A DNA stretch of 64,000 bases from EB88 sp965199135 (lineage in GTDB: Bacteria; Acidobacteriota; Terriglobia; Terriglobales; Acidobacteriaceae): positions 496,001 to 560,000 of the forward strand of contig OZ240685.1 in NCBI GenBank assembly GCA_965199135.1. Direction: 5' to 3'. This document shows positions 15,994 to 23,943 of this stretch, piece after piece. The number at the start of each line of letters is the position of its first letter. Position 1 is the stretch's first letter. The position numbers and the translations under genes were made by a program. The notes below the pieces were generated by a model. It did not search any database. It was not told the origin of the DNA and worked only from the letters and a program-made list of their open reading frames with translations.

Positions 15994-18111
15994 ATGCCGA
16001 AAGCCATGAAGTACTTCGAGCGCACGCTGACCCTGGGAGCCCAGGGAGCGTGGACCGTGTTCGAGAAGCTCAACAGCATCAAGCCGAACCCCTCGTTTAC
16101 CCCGAAGTGGTCGGACAAGCCGCTGCTCAAGAGCTACCAGAAGGAGAAGCCGCCCCTCGGCTGGCCCCGCACGACCGACTCGCTGTGCCCAAAGTGCGTT
16201 CCTGAGATTCGCCAGCAGATCATTGATGGCAAGCTGCCGCACGAGATCCTGCTGAACGAGAAGGTCGGCGAGATCAAGGCGCAGATCATCGAGCGCGACG
16301 GCAAGATCCTGATGGTCAAGGACTGCCCTACGCACGGCCACTTTGAAGATGTGATGTCGATCGACACGGCCTTCTTCCGTCACCTGGAAGAAGTGTTCCC
16401 CGGCCGCGACATCAAGGCGCACAACGATGAAGGTCTGCACAATCACGGCACCTCGACCGTCACGCACGGCCGTGGGTCAGTGCTGACGATCGATCTGACC
16501 AACCGCTGCAACATGATGTGCGACCCCTGCTTCATGGACGCGAACCAGGTCGGCTTTGTGCACGAGCTGACGTGGGACGAGATCAAGACCATGCTGGACA
16601 ACGCGATCACGATCAAGCCGCGTCGCCAGATGTCGGTTCAGTTCTCCGGCGGTGAGCCGACGCTCTCGCCGTACTTCCTCGACGCTGTGGCCTACGCCCG
16701 CAAGGTGGGTTACACCTCGGTCCAGGCTGCGACCAATGGCATCGAGTTTGCGAAGTCCAAGGAGCTCTGCCGCTCTGCCGCAGAAGCCGGTCTGCGCTAC
16801 GCGTACCTGCAGTTCGATGGCATCGGCAACGCGGCCAACTCACACCGCAAGGTCGGCAACCTGTTCGACGTAAAGCTCCAGGCGATCCACAACCTGCACG
16901 AGGCTGGCGTCGACATCGTTCCCGTCACGACCATCATCAATGGCATCAACAACGAGCAGGTTGGCCGCATCATCCAGTTTGCGCTCGACAATCCGAAGCG
17001 CATCAACTTCATCTCGTTCCAGCCGGTGTCCTTCACGGGTCGCGATGAAGCCGTCACCGACGAGCGTCGCGAGGCACAGCGGTACACGCTGAGCCACATG
17101 GCACACGATGTCAAGAACCAGACCGGTCTTGGTGAGCCGACACGGGATTGGTTCCCCATCTCCTTCATGTCCACCTTCTCGGACTGGGCCGACCTGGTGC
17201 ACGGACCCGATCGGGACTGGGGCCAGCTCTCCTGTGGCTGCCACCCGAATTGCGGTATCGGCATGGCGCTGATGATTGACAAGGAAACCAAGGAAGCCGT
17301 TCCGGTAACCGCGTTCCTGAATGCTGATCGTCTGGCGAAGGATGTTGCCAAGATCAACGACGCGGCACGCGGCAAGTACCTGTCGATCATCGGTGTGACG
17401 CTTGCACTGCTTCGGAACTACGACCCGACCAAATCGCCAACGCACTTCAAGATCCTTGATCTGCTTGCGAAGTTCGACAAGTGCTTTGGCGCGACCGGCC
17501 GCAACTACGGCAAGGTCACAGCCGACCGCACCATGGCCGACATCGAGAAGCGCCGCAACGATCGTTGGAACTTCCTGTTCATCGCAGGGATGTGGTTCCA
17601 GGATCTGTTCAACTACGACTTCCGCCGCACCGAGCAGTGCATCATCCCGTACGCGACGCAGGAAGGTGAAATCTCCTTCTGCGCGTACAACACGGGTGTG
17701 GGCTGGCGCAACATCATCGAGAAGATGCACATGACTTCCACGCTCACCAAGTGGTACGAAGAGCATGGCCGTCACGAGATCTTCGCGGGTGGCAAGAAGG
17801 TCGGCATGGGCGGCGCAGAGCACACGCTGGCCCTGAACCAGGACCACGTTGACTCGGCTGCGAACGATACGTTCGAGAAGCTTGGGATTGCGAAGAACTC
17901 GCGCGAAGAAAAGATCCGCGCACGCGATGCCAAGATGAAGCAGGACGCGGAAAATGCACGCATGGCCAAGCTCTACCGCGAGAACATCCTCGGTGAGAAG
18001 CCATCAGAACCCGGCCTGATCTCGATCGGCTCCATCGCCCCCGCGCCAAAGCCTGCTGCAGCCCCGGTTGCCCAGACAGAGAAGAGCGAAGAAACCGTCA
18101 TGGGTGACTAA
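15994..18111 (+). CDS. Radical SAM protein of the Tes/Mss (MJ0619-like) family, candidate membrane-spanning lipid synthase
   Basis: A 705-residue radical SAM enzyme. Cys172, Cys176 and Cys179 form the C-x3-C-x2-C motif for the SAM-binding [4Fe-4S] cluster, and S-G-G-E-P-T is at 218-223. The N-terminal part has T-T-D-S-L-C-P-K-C (Cys65, Cys68) and K-D-C-P-T-H-G-H-F-E (Cys111), and the middle has C-G-C-H-P-N-C (Cys414, 416, 420); both suggest extra clusters. This layout is that of MJ0619-type proteins, which include archaeal tetraether synthase Tes and bacterial Mss. These join lipid tails by carbon-carbon bonding. Acidobacteria make iso-diabolic acid and related membrane-spanning lipids, so such a role is plausible. 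A pterin methyltransferase role is the alternative annotation. The last 65 residues look disordered. Flanking terminator suggests a single-gene unit. Confidence 0.8.
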   Translation: MPKAMKYFERTLTLGAQGAWTVFEKLNSIKPNPSFTPKWSDKPLLKSYQKEKPPLGWPRTTDSLCPKCVPEIRQQIIDGKLPHEILLNEKVGEIKAQIIERDGKILMVKDCPTHGHFEDVMSIDTAFFRHLEEVFPGRDIKAHNDEGLHNHGTSTVTHGRGSVLTIDLTNRCNMMCDPCFMDANQVGFVHELTWDEIKTMLDNAITIKPRRQMSVQFSGGEPTLSPYFLDAVAYARKVGYTSVQAATNGIEFAKSKELCRSAAEAGLRYAYLQFDGIGNAANSHRKVGNLFDVKLQAIHNLHEAGVDIVPVTTIINGINNEQVGRIIQFALDNPKRINFISFQPVSFTGRDEAVTDERREAQRYTLSHMAHDVKNQTGLGEPTRDWFPISFMSTFSDWADLVHGPDRDWGQLSCGCHPNCGIGMALMIDKETKEAVPVTAFLNADRLAKDVAKINDAARGKYLSIIGVTLALLRNYDPTKSPTHFKILDLLAKFDKCFGATGRNYGKVTADRTMADIEKRRNDRWNFLFIAGMWFQDLFNYDFRRTEQCIIPYATQEGEISFCAYNTGVGWRNIIEKMHMTSTLTKWYEEHGRHEIFAGGKKVGMGGAEHTLALNQDHVDSAANDTFEKLGIAKNSREEKIRARDAKMKQDAENARMAKLYRENILGEKPSEPGLISIGSIAPAPKPAAAPVAQTEKSEETVMGD

Positions 18112-18140
18112 CTGTCCCGGTGACGGCGCCTTCGGCGCAA

Positions 18141-18175
18141 CACAAAGGCCACCCGAGAGGGTGGCCTTTGTGTTT
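18141..18175 (+). terminator. Strong terminator after the radical SAM gene
   Basis: A perfect 14-bp stem (CACAAAGGCCACCC / GGGTGGCCTTTGTG) with a GAGA tetraloop is followed by TTT. Just upstream, 18126-18138 forms a second small hairpin with a TTCG tetraloop. Confidence 0.85.
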
Positions 18176-18200
18176 CCGCGACCGCGACGTGATGAGCCTT

Positions 18201-18422
18201 CTATTCAGTTACCAGTTCTCGAATCTTCTGAACGATGGCGGAAGAGTCAACCTGCTGACCGCCAACCTGCGACAGCAGCTTTTCATCGGTAACCTGGCCT
18301 GGGGAGAGAGCAGTAGTGATCAAGTCTCCTATTGGCGTGCCACGCTTGCGGAGGCGTACCTGCTCATGCTGGTAGTTGGAGGTGCATGGTAAGGACGAAC
18401 GAATGCCGGCTTCTTCGTGCTT
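18201..18422 (-). other. Unexplained 73-codon open frame without a standard start
   Basis: On the minus strand a frame bounded by TAG at both ends reads like protein in its last 45 codons (G-T-P-I-G-D-L-I, T-D-E-K-L-L-S-Q-V-G-G, I-V-Q-K-I-R-E-L-V-T-E). The only usable start is a TTG giving 40 residues, with AGGAG just two bases upstream, which is too close for a normal site. It may be a small gene, a decayed remnant or chance. Codon use is less GC3-rich than in the neighbours. Confidence 0.25.
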
Positions 18423-18452
18423 CTACCGGTCTGTGGAGACGTTGACCGCTCA

Positions 18453-19304
18453 TCACGAGACACGATCTAGCCGCAGCACCAGGCACTTGGCTGCTCCACC
18501 AGCTTTGAGAAACTCCGATAACGGCGTCTGCACAAGCGTGAAGCCCCGCCGCGCCAGCTCGGAAGCAAGCTGCTCGCTCGCCTGGTTCATAAGGATCACC
18601 CGGTCGAGGTTCACGGCATTGCAGGCGAAGTGGAGCGCGTCTTCCTGGTTCACAGCAATGCGCCGATCCTCACCATAGAAGGCCTCGATCGCAGCTTGCG
18701 AGGCCTCATCGAACGCTGCCGGGTAGTACAGCAGGTCGCCGTTCGCAAGCGGCGCGAAGCAGGTGTCGAGATGGTAGAAGCGCGGGTCGACGAGCCGCAG
18801 CGGAACCACCTCGCAGCCGAGAACACGCTCCAGCACATCGTGGCTCTCGACGATCGTGCGCCAGCCGTGACCGATCCAGAGCCGCTGGCCGTCAGCCGCG
18901 AATAATGCATCACCCTCGCCCTCGAAATAGCAGCCAGGCTCCATCTCGGTGACCGTGTAGCCTTCAACCTCGAACCAGCTCTTGAAGTGCTTCTCTTCCC
19001 CGCGCCGCTCGGGGCAGGCAAAGTGGCTCAGCACACAGGTGGTTCCGCGAACCAGGCCTGCGTTCGCGGTGAATACCATGTCGGGCAGCGCAGGCTGAGG
19101 CTCCGCGAGCAGCACGTCCGCATGCTCCGCGACAGCTGCGTGGAGAGCATTCCACTGCGTCAGCGCGAGCGGGTAGGATGCCGCGTGCACATTTCCCTGC
19201 ATCCATGGGTTGATCACGTACTGCACGTCGAAAAAGCGTGGCGGACACATCAGGAAAGTTGGGCGGGAGAAGAGTGCGGAACCAGCGGGAGCGCCCGGAA
19301 TCAT
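18453..19304 (-). CDS. Dimethylarginine dimethylaminohydrolase-like amidinohydrolase
   Basis: A 283-residue protein of the guanidine-modifying (pentein) superfamily. Features include M-V-F-T-A-N-A-G, the substrate/active-site block C-Y-F-E-G-E-G-D-A-L, the catalytic His in Y-H-L-D-T and the catalytic Cys273 in G-G-A-A-K-C-L-V-L-R-L, ten residues from the end. DDAH-type members hydrolyse Nw-methylated arginines to citrulline and methylamines; close relatives act on arginine or ornithine-linked substrates, so the exact substrate is uncertain. The start at 19304 is preferred over 19349 because a GAGG-type ribosome site precedes it. It is divergent from mutY with about 70 bases between. Confidence 0.82.
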   Translation of the reverse strand: MIPGAPAGSALFSRPTFLMCPPRFFDVQYVINPWMQGNVHAASYPLALTQWNALHAAVAEHADVLLAEPQPALPDMVFTANAGLVRGTTCVLSHFACPERRGEEKHFKSWFEVEGYTVTEMEPGCYFEGEGDALFAADGQRLWIGHGWRTIVESHDVLERVLGCEVVPLRLVDPRFYHLDTCFAPLANGDLLYYPAAFDEASQAAIEAFYGEDRRIAVNQEDALHFACNAVNLDRVILMNQASEQLASELARRGFTLVQTPLSEFLKAGGAAKCLVLRLDRVS

Positions 19305-19372
19305 GAGAGACCTCACCCTGAGTCTCCCTCCGGCGAGCACGATGGTCAACCCGCTCCCTACAATAGAGCGGT

Positions 19373-20392
19373 ATGGATGAACGAGGAGCAGCGCTGCTCC
19401 GGTGGTTTGACAAGCACAGGCGCGACCTCCCCTGGCGGCGTTCGCGCGACCCCTATGCCATCTGGGTCTCCGAAATCATGCTGCAGCAGACGCGCGTGGC
19501 TGCGGTGCTTGAGCACTATCGGCGTTGGATGGAACGCTTCCCTACCATGGCATCGCTGGCCGCCGCTGATGAGAGCGAGGTGCTCGCACGCTGGAGCGGA
19601 CTCGGCTACTACCGGCGTGCCCGCATGCTGCACAACGCAGCGCGCAAGGTGGTTGCGGAGTGCGGCGGCGAGATGCCGCGCACGGCAGCAGAGCTACGTC
19701 TGCTCCCTGGCATCGGCGAGTACACCGCGGCTGCGGTGGCGAGCATCGCCTTTGGTGAAGCGGTCGCGGTCGTTGATGGCAACGTGGAGCGCGTCTGTAC
19801 GCGGCTGGCTGCGCTTGCGCCGGCACGTGGTGCGTCGGCAGCAGTCGCAGCGGAGCCGACAAAGGCGAGTGAGACCGCACGCGCTGTCCGCGCGCTCGCA
19901 ACCAACCTGCTCACGCCTGGACGCGCCGGAGACAGCAACCAGGCAATCATGGAGCTGGGCGCGACCATCTGTCTCCCCAAAGGACCACTCTGCCTCAGCT
20001 GCCCGGTGCAGCCCTGGTGCCTGACGCGCGGAGAACATGTCATGCCCGTGAGGAAAGCTGCGCTGGCTCGCTCGATTGCCTATGCGCTCGTGCGGCAGCG
20101 TGAAACAGAGGCGGTCGCCCTGGAGCAGCGAGAGGGCGACGCCAGCCTGATGGCGGGCATGTGGGAGCTGCCGCAGCTTGTGTCTGTACCGGCTGACGCC
20201 GAGCGGCTCCTGCGCGTGCGCCATGCCATTACGGTGACGAACTACACGGTCGATGTGGTTCGCATGCGCGAAGACGAGCTGCCCACCCGGGCTCGCTCGC
20301 TGCGCTGGACGACGCCTGCAGAGTGGCCGGAGCTGCCGCTGACCGGACTTGCCAGGAAGATCCTCAAGCGGCTGGAACTCTGGCCGGCGTAA
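19373..20392 (+). CDS. mutY: Adenine DNA glycosylase MutY
   Basis: A 339-residue base-excision repair enzyme that removes A opposite 8-oxoG. It has the family start W-F-D-K-H-R-R-D-L-P-W-R, V-S-E-I-M-L-Q-Q-T-R-V with the catalytic Glu, the helix-hairpin-helix L-L-P-G-I-G-E-Y-T-A-A-A-V and the catalytic Asp in V-V-D-G-N-V-E-R-V. The [4Fe-4S] loop C-x6-C-x2-C-x5-C is in C-L-P-K-G-P-L-C-L-S-C-P-V-Q-P-W-C. The C-terminal NUDIX-like 8-oxoG recognition domain (from about 220) includes G-M-W-E-L-P. Length is normal. Confidence 0.96.
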   Translation: MDERGAALLRWFDKHRRDLPWRRSRDPYAIWVSEIMLQQTRVAAVLEHYRRWMERFPTMASLAAADESEVLARWSGLGYYRRARMLHNAARKVVAECGGEMPRTAAELRLLPGIGEYTAAAVASIAFGEAVAVVDGNVERVCTRLAALAPARGASAAVAAEPTKASETARAVRALATNLLTPGRAGDSNQAIMELGATICLPKGPLCLSCPVQPWCLTRGEHVMPVRKAALARSIAYALVRQRETEAVALEQREGDASLMAGMWELPQLVSVPADAERLLRVRHAITVTNYTVDVVRMREDELPTRARSLRWTTPAEWPELPLTGLARKILKRLELWPA

Positions 20393-20398
20393 TGCCTC

Positions 20399-21322
20399 TC
20401 AGAACTTCCGAGCGAGAAGCCACGTCACGACCGCTTCCTCGAGCGCGATGCGATGGTCGCTGTAGCTGTGATCTGTGTCCATGGACCGCTCGGTGACATG
20501 TGCATCGCCTTCCCTGCGAAGCGTCGCAGCGAGCGCTCTATCGGTCGTCCCGTTTCCATCCGCAGCCTCGATGACAAGCACGGGAAGCGTGCGCGCAGCA
20601 GGTTGGAAGGTCGTGAAGTCCCACGACGCTCCGTGGGCGCGCGCGTCAGCATAGAGGCTATCGGGCGTGCAGCCGGCCAGCGGCGGCATCTCCTCTCGAA
20701 AACCCCGGAGCGCTTGCTGCTTTGCTTCGCCATCTGCGGCCCCGAGGATGTCCGCGCCGATGTTCCATCCGCTGATGACGACGACGCCGCTCAGCTCCGG
20801 GTGTGTTCTTGCCGTATGGATCGCGAGAAATCCGCCCATGCTGTGGCCGATCACCACGATGCGTTTCGGGTCGAGGTCAAACTTCGCAGCGACATCCGGG
20901 CTGTGCAGAAAGGCGAGCGCGGCCTCGGTGTCTTCAGCAGCATGCGTGAACGAGAAGGCGCCAGGCGACCCCCACGACCCACGATAGTGAATCGTCAGGA
21001 CACTCCATCCTGCGCGCCGCATCGCTTGTGCGAGATCGAGGTTCTGCTCGTTGCCCGGGAAACCGTGGAGCAGCAGCACAACCGGATGCGGAGCTGCTCC
21101 GGAGGCGAGATAGAACACGGCGTTCATTGCAGCGCCATGACTCGGCACCTGCATCTCCACCAGCCGCGCAGGGTGCGCTCGGTCTCGCGGCGGATCAGTC
21201 GTGATGGCCCGGAGCGCTAGAGACTCGGCGTGAAGCGGCACGCACGCGAGCACGGCGATGCTGCTCATTCGTAACAAATACGGAATATATCTCAAGAAAA
21301 CCTCCGAGGCTCTCTGATACAT
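20399..21322 (-). CDS. Secreted alpha/beta hydrolase
   Basis: A 307-residue serine hydrolase. The N-terminus carries a signal-like helix (M-S-S-I-A-V-L-A-C-V-P-L-H-A). The alpha/beta fold shows V-V-L-L-L-H-G-F-P-G (oxyanion loop), the nucleophile elbow G-H-S-M-G-G, a likely Asp in V-I-E-A-A-D-G and a catalytic His in D-T-D-H-S-Y-S-D-H. It resembles acyl-peptide or short-chain esterase families, but no substrate can be set. A GGGAGG ribosome site lies close to the ATG at 21322. It is divergent from the NamZ fusion gene. Confidence 0.82.
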   Translation of the reverse strand: MYQRASEVFLRYIPYLLRMSSIAVLACVPLHAESLALRAITTDPPRDRAHPARLVEMQVPSHGAAMNAVFYLASGAAPHPVVLLLHGFPGNEQNLDLAQAMRRAGWSVLTIHYRGSWGSPGAFSFTHAAEDTEAALAFLHSPDVAAKFDLDPKRIVVIGHSMGGFLAIHTARTHPELSGVVVISGWNIGADILGAADGEAKQQALRGFREEMPPLAGCTPDSLYADARAHGASWDFTTFQPAARTLPVLVIEAADGNGTTDRALAATLRREGDAHVTERSMDTDHSYSDHRIALEEAVVTWLLARKF

Positions 21323-21395
21323 ACCACCTCCCGGGCGGCAAACAAGACTTTCACGCGGTAAAGGGTCGCGCTAAGATGATCGCCTGAGCCCTTCA

Positions 21396-23852
21396 TTGCG
21401 ATTCCGACCACATACTCGACTTTGCTCTGCCCCGCCGGCTGTGTGCTCCGCATTCACAAGCAAGCCGGTGCGGTGGTGGCTGCTCTGGGTGTTCATCGCG
21501 GCCTCGCTGTCGTCTCGCGCCGTGGACGCGCAGAGCTTCGCAGCGATCGACTCGCTGATGTCGAGCGCGCTTGCGGCGCACGAGCTGCCGGGCGCTGTCA
21601 TCGAGATCGGCCATGGGGGCCACGTCGTCTTCCAGAAGGCATATGGAGAGCGCTCGCTCGAGCCGACGCGCGAGCCCATGACGCTCGGCACCATCTTCGA
21701 CATGGCTTCCCTGACGAAGCCCACGATGACAGCGCTCGCAGCGATGCAGCTTGTGGAAGCAGGGAAACTGCGGCTCGAGGACCCGGTTGCCCGCTACGTG
21801 CCTGCCTTCGCGGCGAACGGCAAGGGGGAGATCACGGTGCGTGATCTCCTGACCCACTACTCGGGGCTGCCCCCAGACCTTGATCTCACCGAGAGCTGGT
21901 CAGGCAAGGAGGAAGGCTATCGCCGAGCGAACAACGCCGTGCTCGCAGCGCCGCCAGGCACGATCTTCCGCTACAGCGATATCAACTTCATCGTGGTTGC
22001 CGAGATTGTGGAAACGATCGCAGCTGAGCCCTTGAACCAGTATGTGCAGCAACATATCCTCGCGCCGCTCCACATGGTGCACTCCGGCTTTCTGCCGCCG
22101 GCAAGTGAGTTGAACGAGATCGCACCAACACAGTACGACGAGCATGGCGCGATGCTGCGCGGCATCGTGCATGACCCTACGGCACGCCGGATGGGTGGCG
22201 TTGCAGGCCACGCAGGGTTCTTCAGCACCGCTGGCGATATGGCGCTGTATGCACAGGCATTGCTCAACCGTCGCGCCGGGCGGCCGAGCGACTTCCCGCT
22301 CGAACGTGCGACGCTGCTCAAGATGACCACCCCGGAAGAGCCGCCCACAGGGACGCAGGTGCGTGGCTTTGGATGGGATATCGACTCGACCTACTCGGGC
22401 AATCGGGGCGACCTGTTCGCGATTGGCTCCTTCGGCCACACCGGTTTTACTGGCACCTCGCTGTGGATGGATCCCTTAAGCGACACCTACGTGATCGTGC
22501 TTGCCAATGCGGTGCATCCGCACGGGGGCATCAATATCACGCCACTGCGCGGCAGGATCGCGAATGCTGCAGTTGCGGCACTTGCACTCTATGGCTCACC
22601 GAGCACACCGCCCTTCGCGCTCACCGGCTACAACGAGGCGCTGGGTGGCCGCCGCCTCGTCGCGGATCGGAATGCGCATGTGCTCGCAGGCATTGATGTG
22701 CTCGAGGCAGAGCACTTCGCACCCTTGCGCGAGCTCGCAAAGAAGCATGGCGGAACGCTGCGCGTTGGGCTGCTCACCAACCAGACAGGTCTCGACCGCG
22801 ACGGACATCGCACGATCGATGTTCTGAAGAGCGCCGCAACCGAGGTTCCGGGGCTCCGGCTGACCACGATCTTCAGTCCGGAGCACGGGATCCATGGTGC
22901 TGTCGACACCACAAACGTAGGCGATGAGGTCGACGGCGCGAGTGGGCTGCCGGTTGTCAGTCTGTATGGCGCGACCGATGCTCAACGACGTCCATCCACG
23001 GCGCAGATGAGCACCCTCGATGCTGTTGTCCTCGACATCCAGGATGCAGGCGTGCGCTTCTACACGTACGAGACGCTGCTCGGCTACTTCCTAGAAGCCG
23101 GCGCGAAGAGCCACACAGACATCGTTGTGCTCGATCGCCCGAACCCGATTACAGGCGCGTTCGTGCAAGGCGCAATCAGCGATCCCGGCCAGGAGAGTTA
23201 TACCAATTACACATCGCTCCCGGTGCGTCATGGCATGACGCTCGGCGAGCTGGCGCGCTTCGACGTGGGTGAGCGCAAGCTCGGCACAGCGCTGACAATC
23301 GTACCCATGCAAGGCTGGCAGCGTGGCGACTGGTTCGATGCCACCGGTCTTCTCTGGACGGATCCTTCGCCGAACCTGCGCACGCTTGCTGCGGCCACGC
23401 TTTATCCCGGCGTCGGGCTGCTCGAGTTTACAAACCTGTCTGTGGGCCGCGGAACCGATACTCCCTTCGAACAGATCGGCGCACCATGGATCGACCCGGT
23501 CGCGCTTGCTGCGCACATGAACGCGCGACGCATCGAAGGCATCCGCTTTGTGCCGGTGCGATTTACACCGGGAGGCACATATCCCTACAGCGGCCAGCTC
23601 TGTGGCGGCGTAGCGCTTGTAGTTACAGCGCGCGACCTGCTCGATGCGCCGGAACTTGGGCTCGAGCTTGCAGCGGCGCTGCACAGCATGGATCCTTCGC
23701 AGTTCCAGATGGACAAGATGGGGCGTTCGCTCCTGAACAAGGCGACGCTCGACGCTCTCGCGCAAGGCAAGGATCCACGCGAGATCGCGGAAGGCTGGCT
23801 TGCGCCGCTGCAGGAGTTCCGCGAACGCGAGAAGCCGTACCTGCTCTACTGA
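21396..23852 (+). CDS. Two-domain fusion: class C beta-lactamase-like serine hydrolase plus NamZ (DUF1343) exo-N-acetylmuramidase
   Basis: An 818-residue exported protein. Residues about 48-390 form a beta-lactamase/esterase domain with S-L-T-K (S-x-x-K) and Y-S-D-I-N (Y-x-N) active-site motifs. Residues about 420-818 match NamZ/DUF1343: L-L-T-N-Q-T-G, F-S-P-E-H-G-I-H-G, L-D-I-Q-D-A-G-V-R-F-Y-T-Y and L-D-R-P-N-P-I. NamZ enzymes release terminal MurNAc from glycan strands; serine hydrolase relatives act on muropeptides or esters. The fusion suggests coupled peptidoglycan breakdown in the periplasm. The start is uncertain: the TTG at 21396 is given, and a GTG at 21468 would begin directly at a good signal peptide. 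Confidence 0.85.
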   Translation: MRFRPHTRLCSAPPAVCSAFTSKPVRWWLLWVFIAASLSSRAVDAQSFAAIDSLMSSALAAHELPGAVIEIGHGGHVVFQKAYGERSLEPTREPMTLGTIFDMASLTKPTMTALAAMQLVEAGKLRLEDPVARYVPAFAANGKGEITVRDLLTHYSGLPPDLDLTESWSGKEEGYRRANNAVLAAPPGTIFRYSDINFIVVAEIVETIAAEPLNQYVQQHILAPLHMVHSGFLPPASELNEIAPTQYDEHGAMLRGIVHDPTARRMGGVAGHAGFFSTAGDMALYAQALLNRRAGRPSDFPLERATLLKMTTPEEPPTGTQVRGFGWDIDSTYSGNRGDLFAIGSFGHTGFTGTSLWMDPLSDTYVIVLANAVHPHGGINITPLRGRIANAAVAALALYGSPSTPPFALTGYNEALGGRRLVADRNAHVLAGIDVLEAEHFAPLRELAKKHGGTLRVGLLTNQTGLDRDGHRTIDVLKSAATEVPGLRLTTIFSPEHGIHGAVDTTNVGDEVDGASGLPVVSLYGATDAQRRPSTAQMSTLDAVVLDIQDAGVRFYTYETLLGYFLEAGAKSHTDIVVLDRPNPITGAFVQGAISDPGQESYTNYTSLPVRHGMTLGELARFDVGERKLGTALTIVPMQGWQRGDWFDATGLLWTDPSPNLRTLAAATLYPGVGLLEFTNLSVGRGTDTPFEQIGAPWIDPVALAAHMNARRIEGIRFVPVRFTPGGTYPYSGQLCGGVALVVTARDLLDAPELGLELAAALHSMDPSQFQMDKMGRSLLNKATLDALAQGKDPREIAEGWLAPLQEFREREKPYLLY

Positions 23853-23943
23853 GCCTCGGGGGCGCGCGGGTCTCCGCGGCGGCCAGCAAGAATCTTGATA
23901 GTCTCCTAGGAACGACACTGCCACCCCAGCTTCAGGAGCCTTC

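Noticed and set aside
18120..18392. 90-codon plus-strand frame after the radical SAM gene
   Set aside because: Its start lies in the terminator hairpins and the sequence shows no coding bias or motif.
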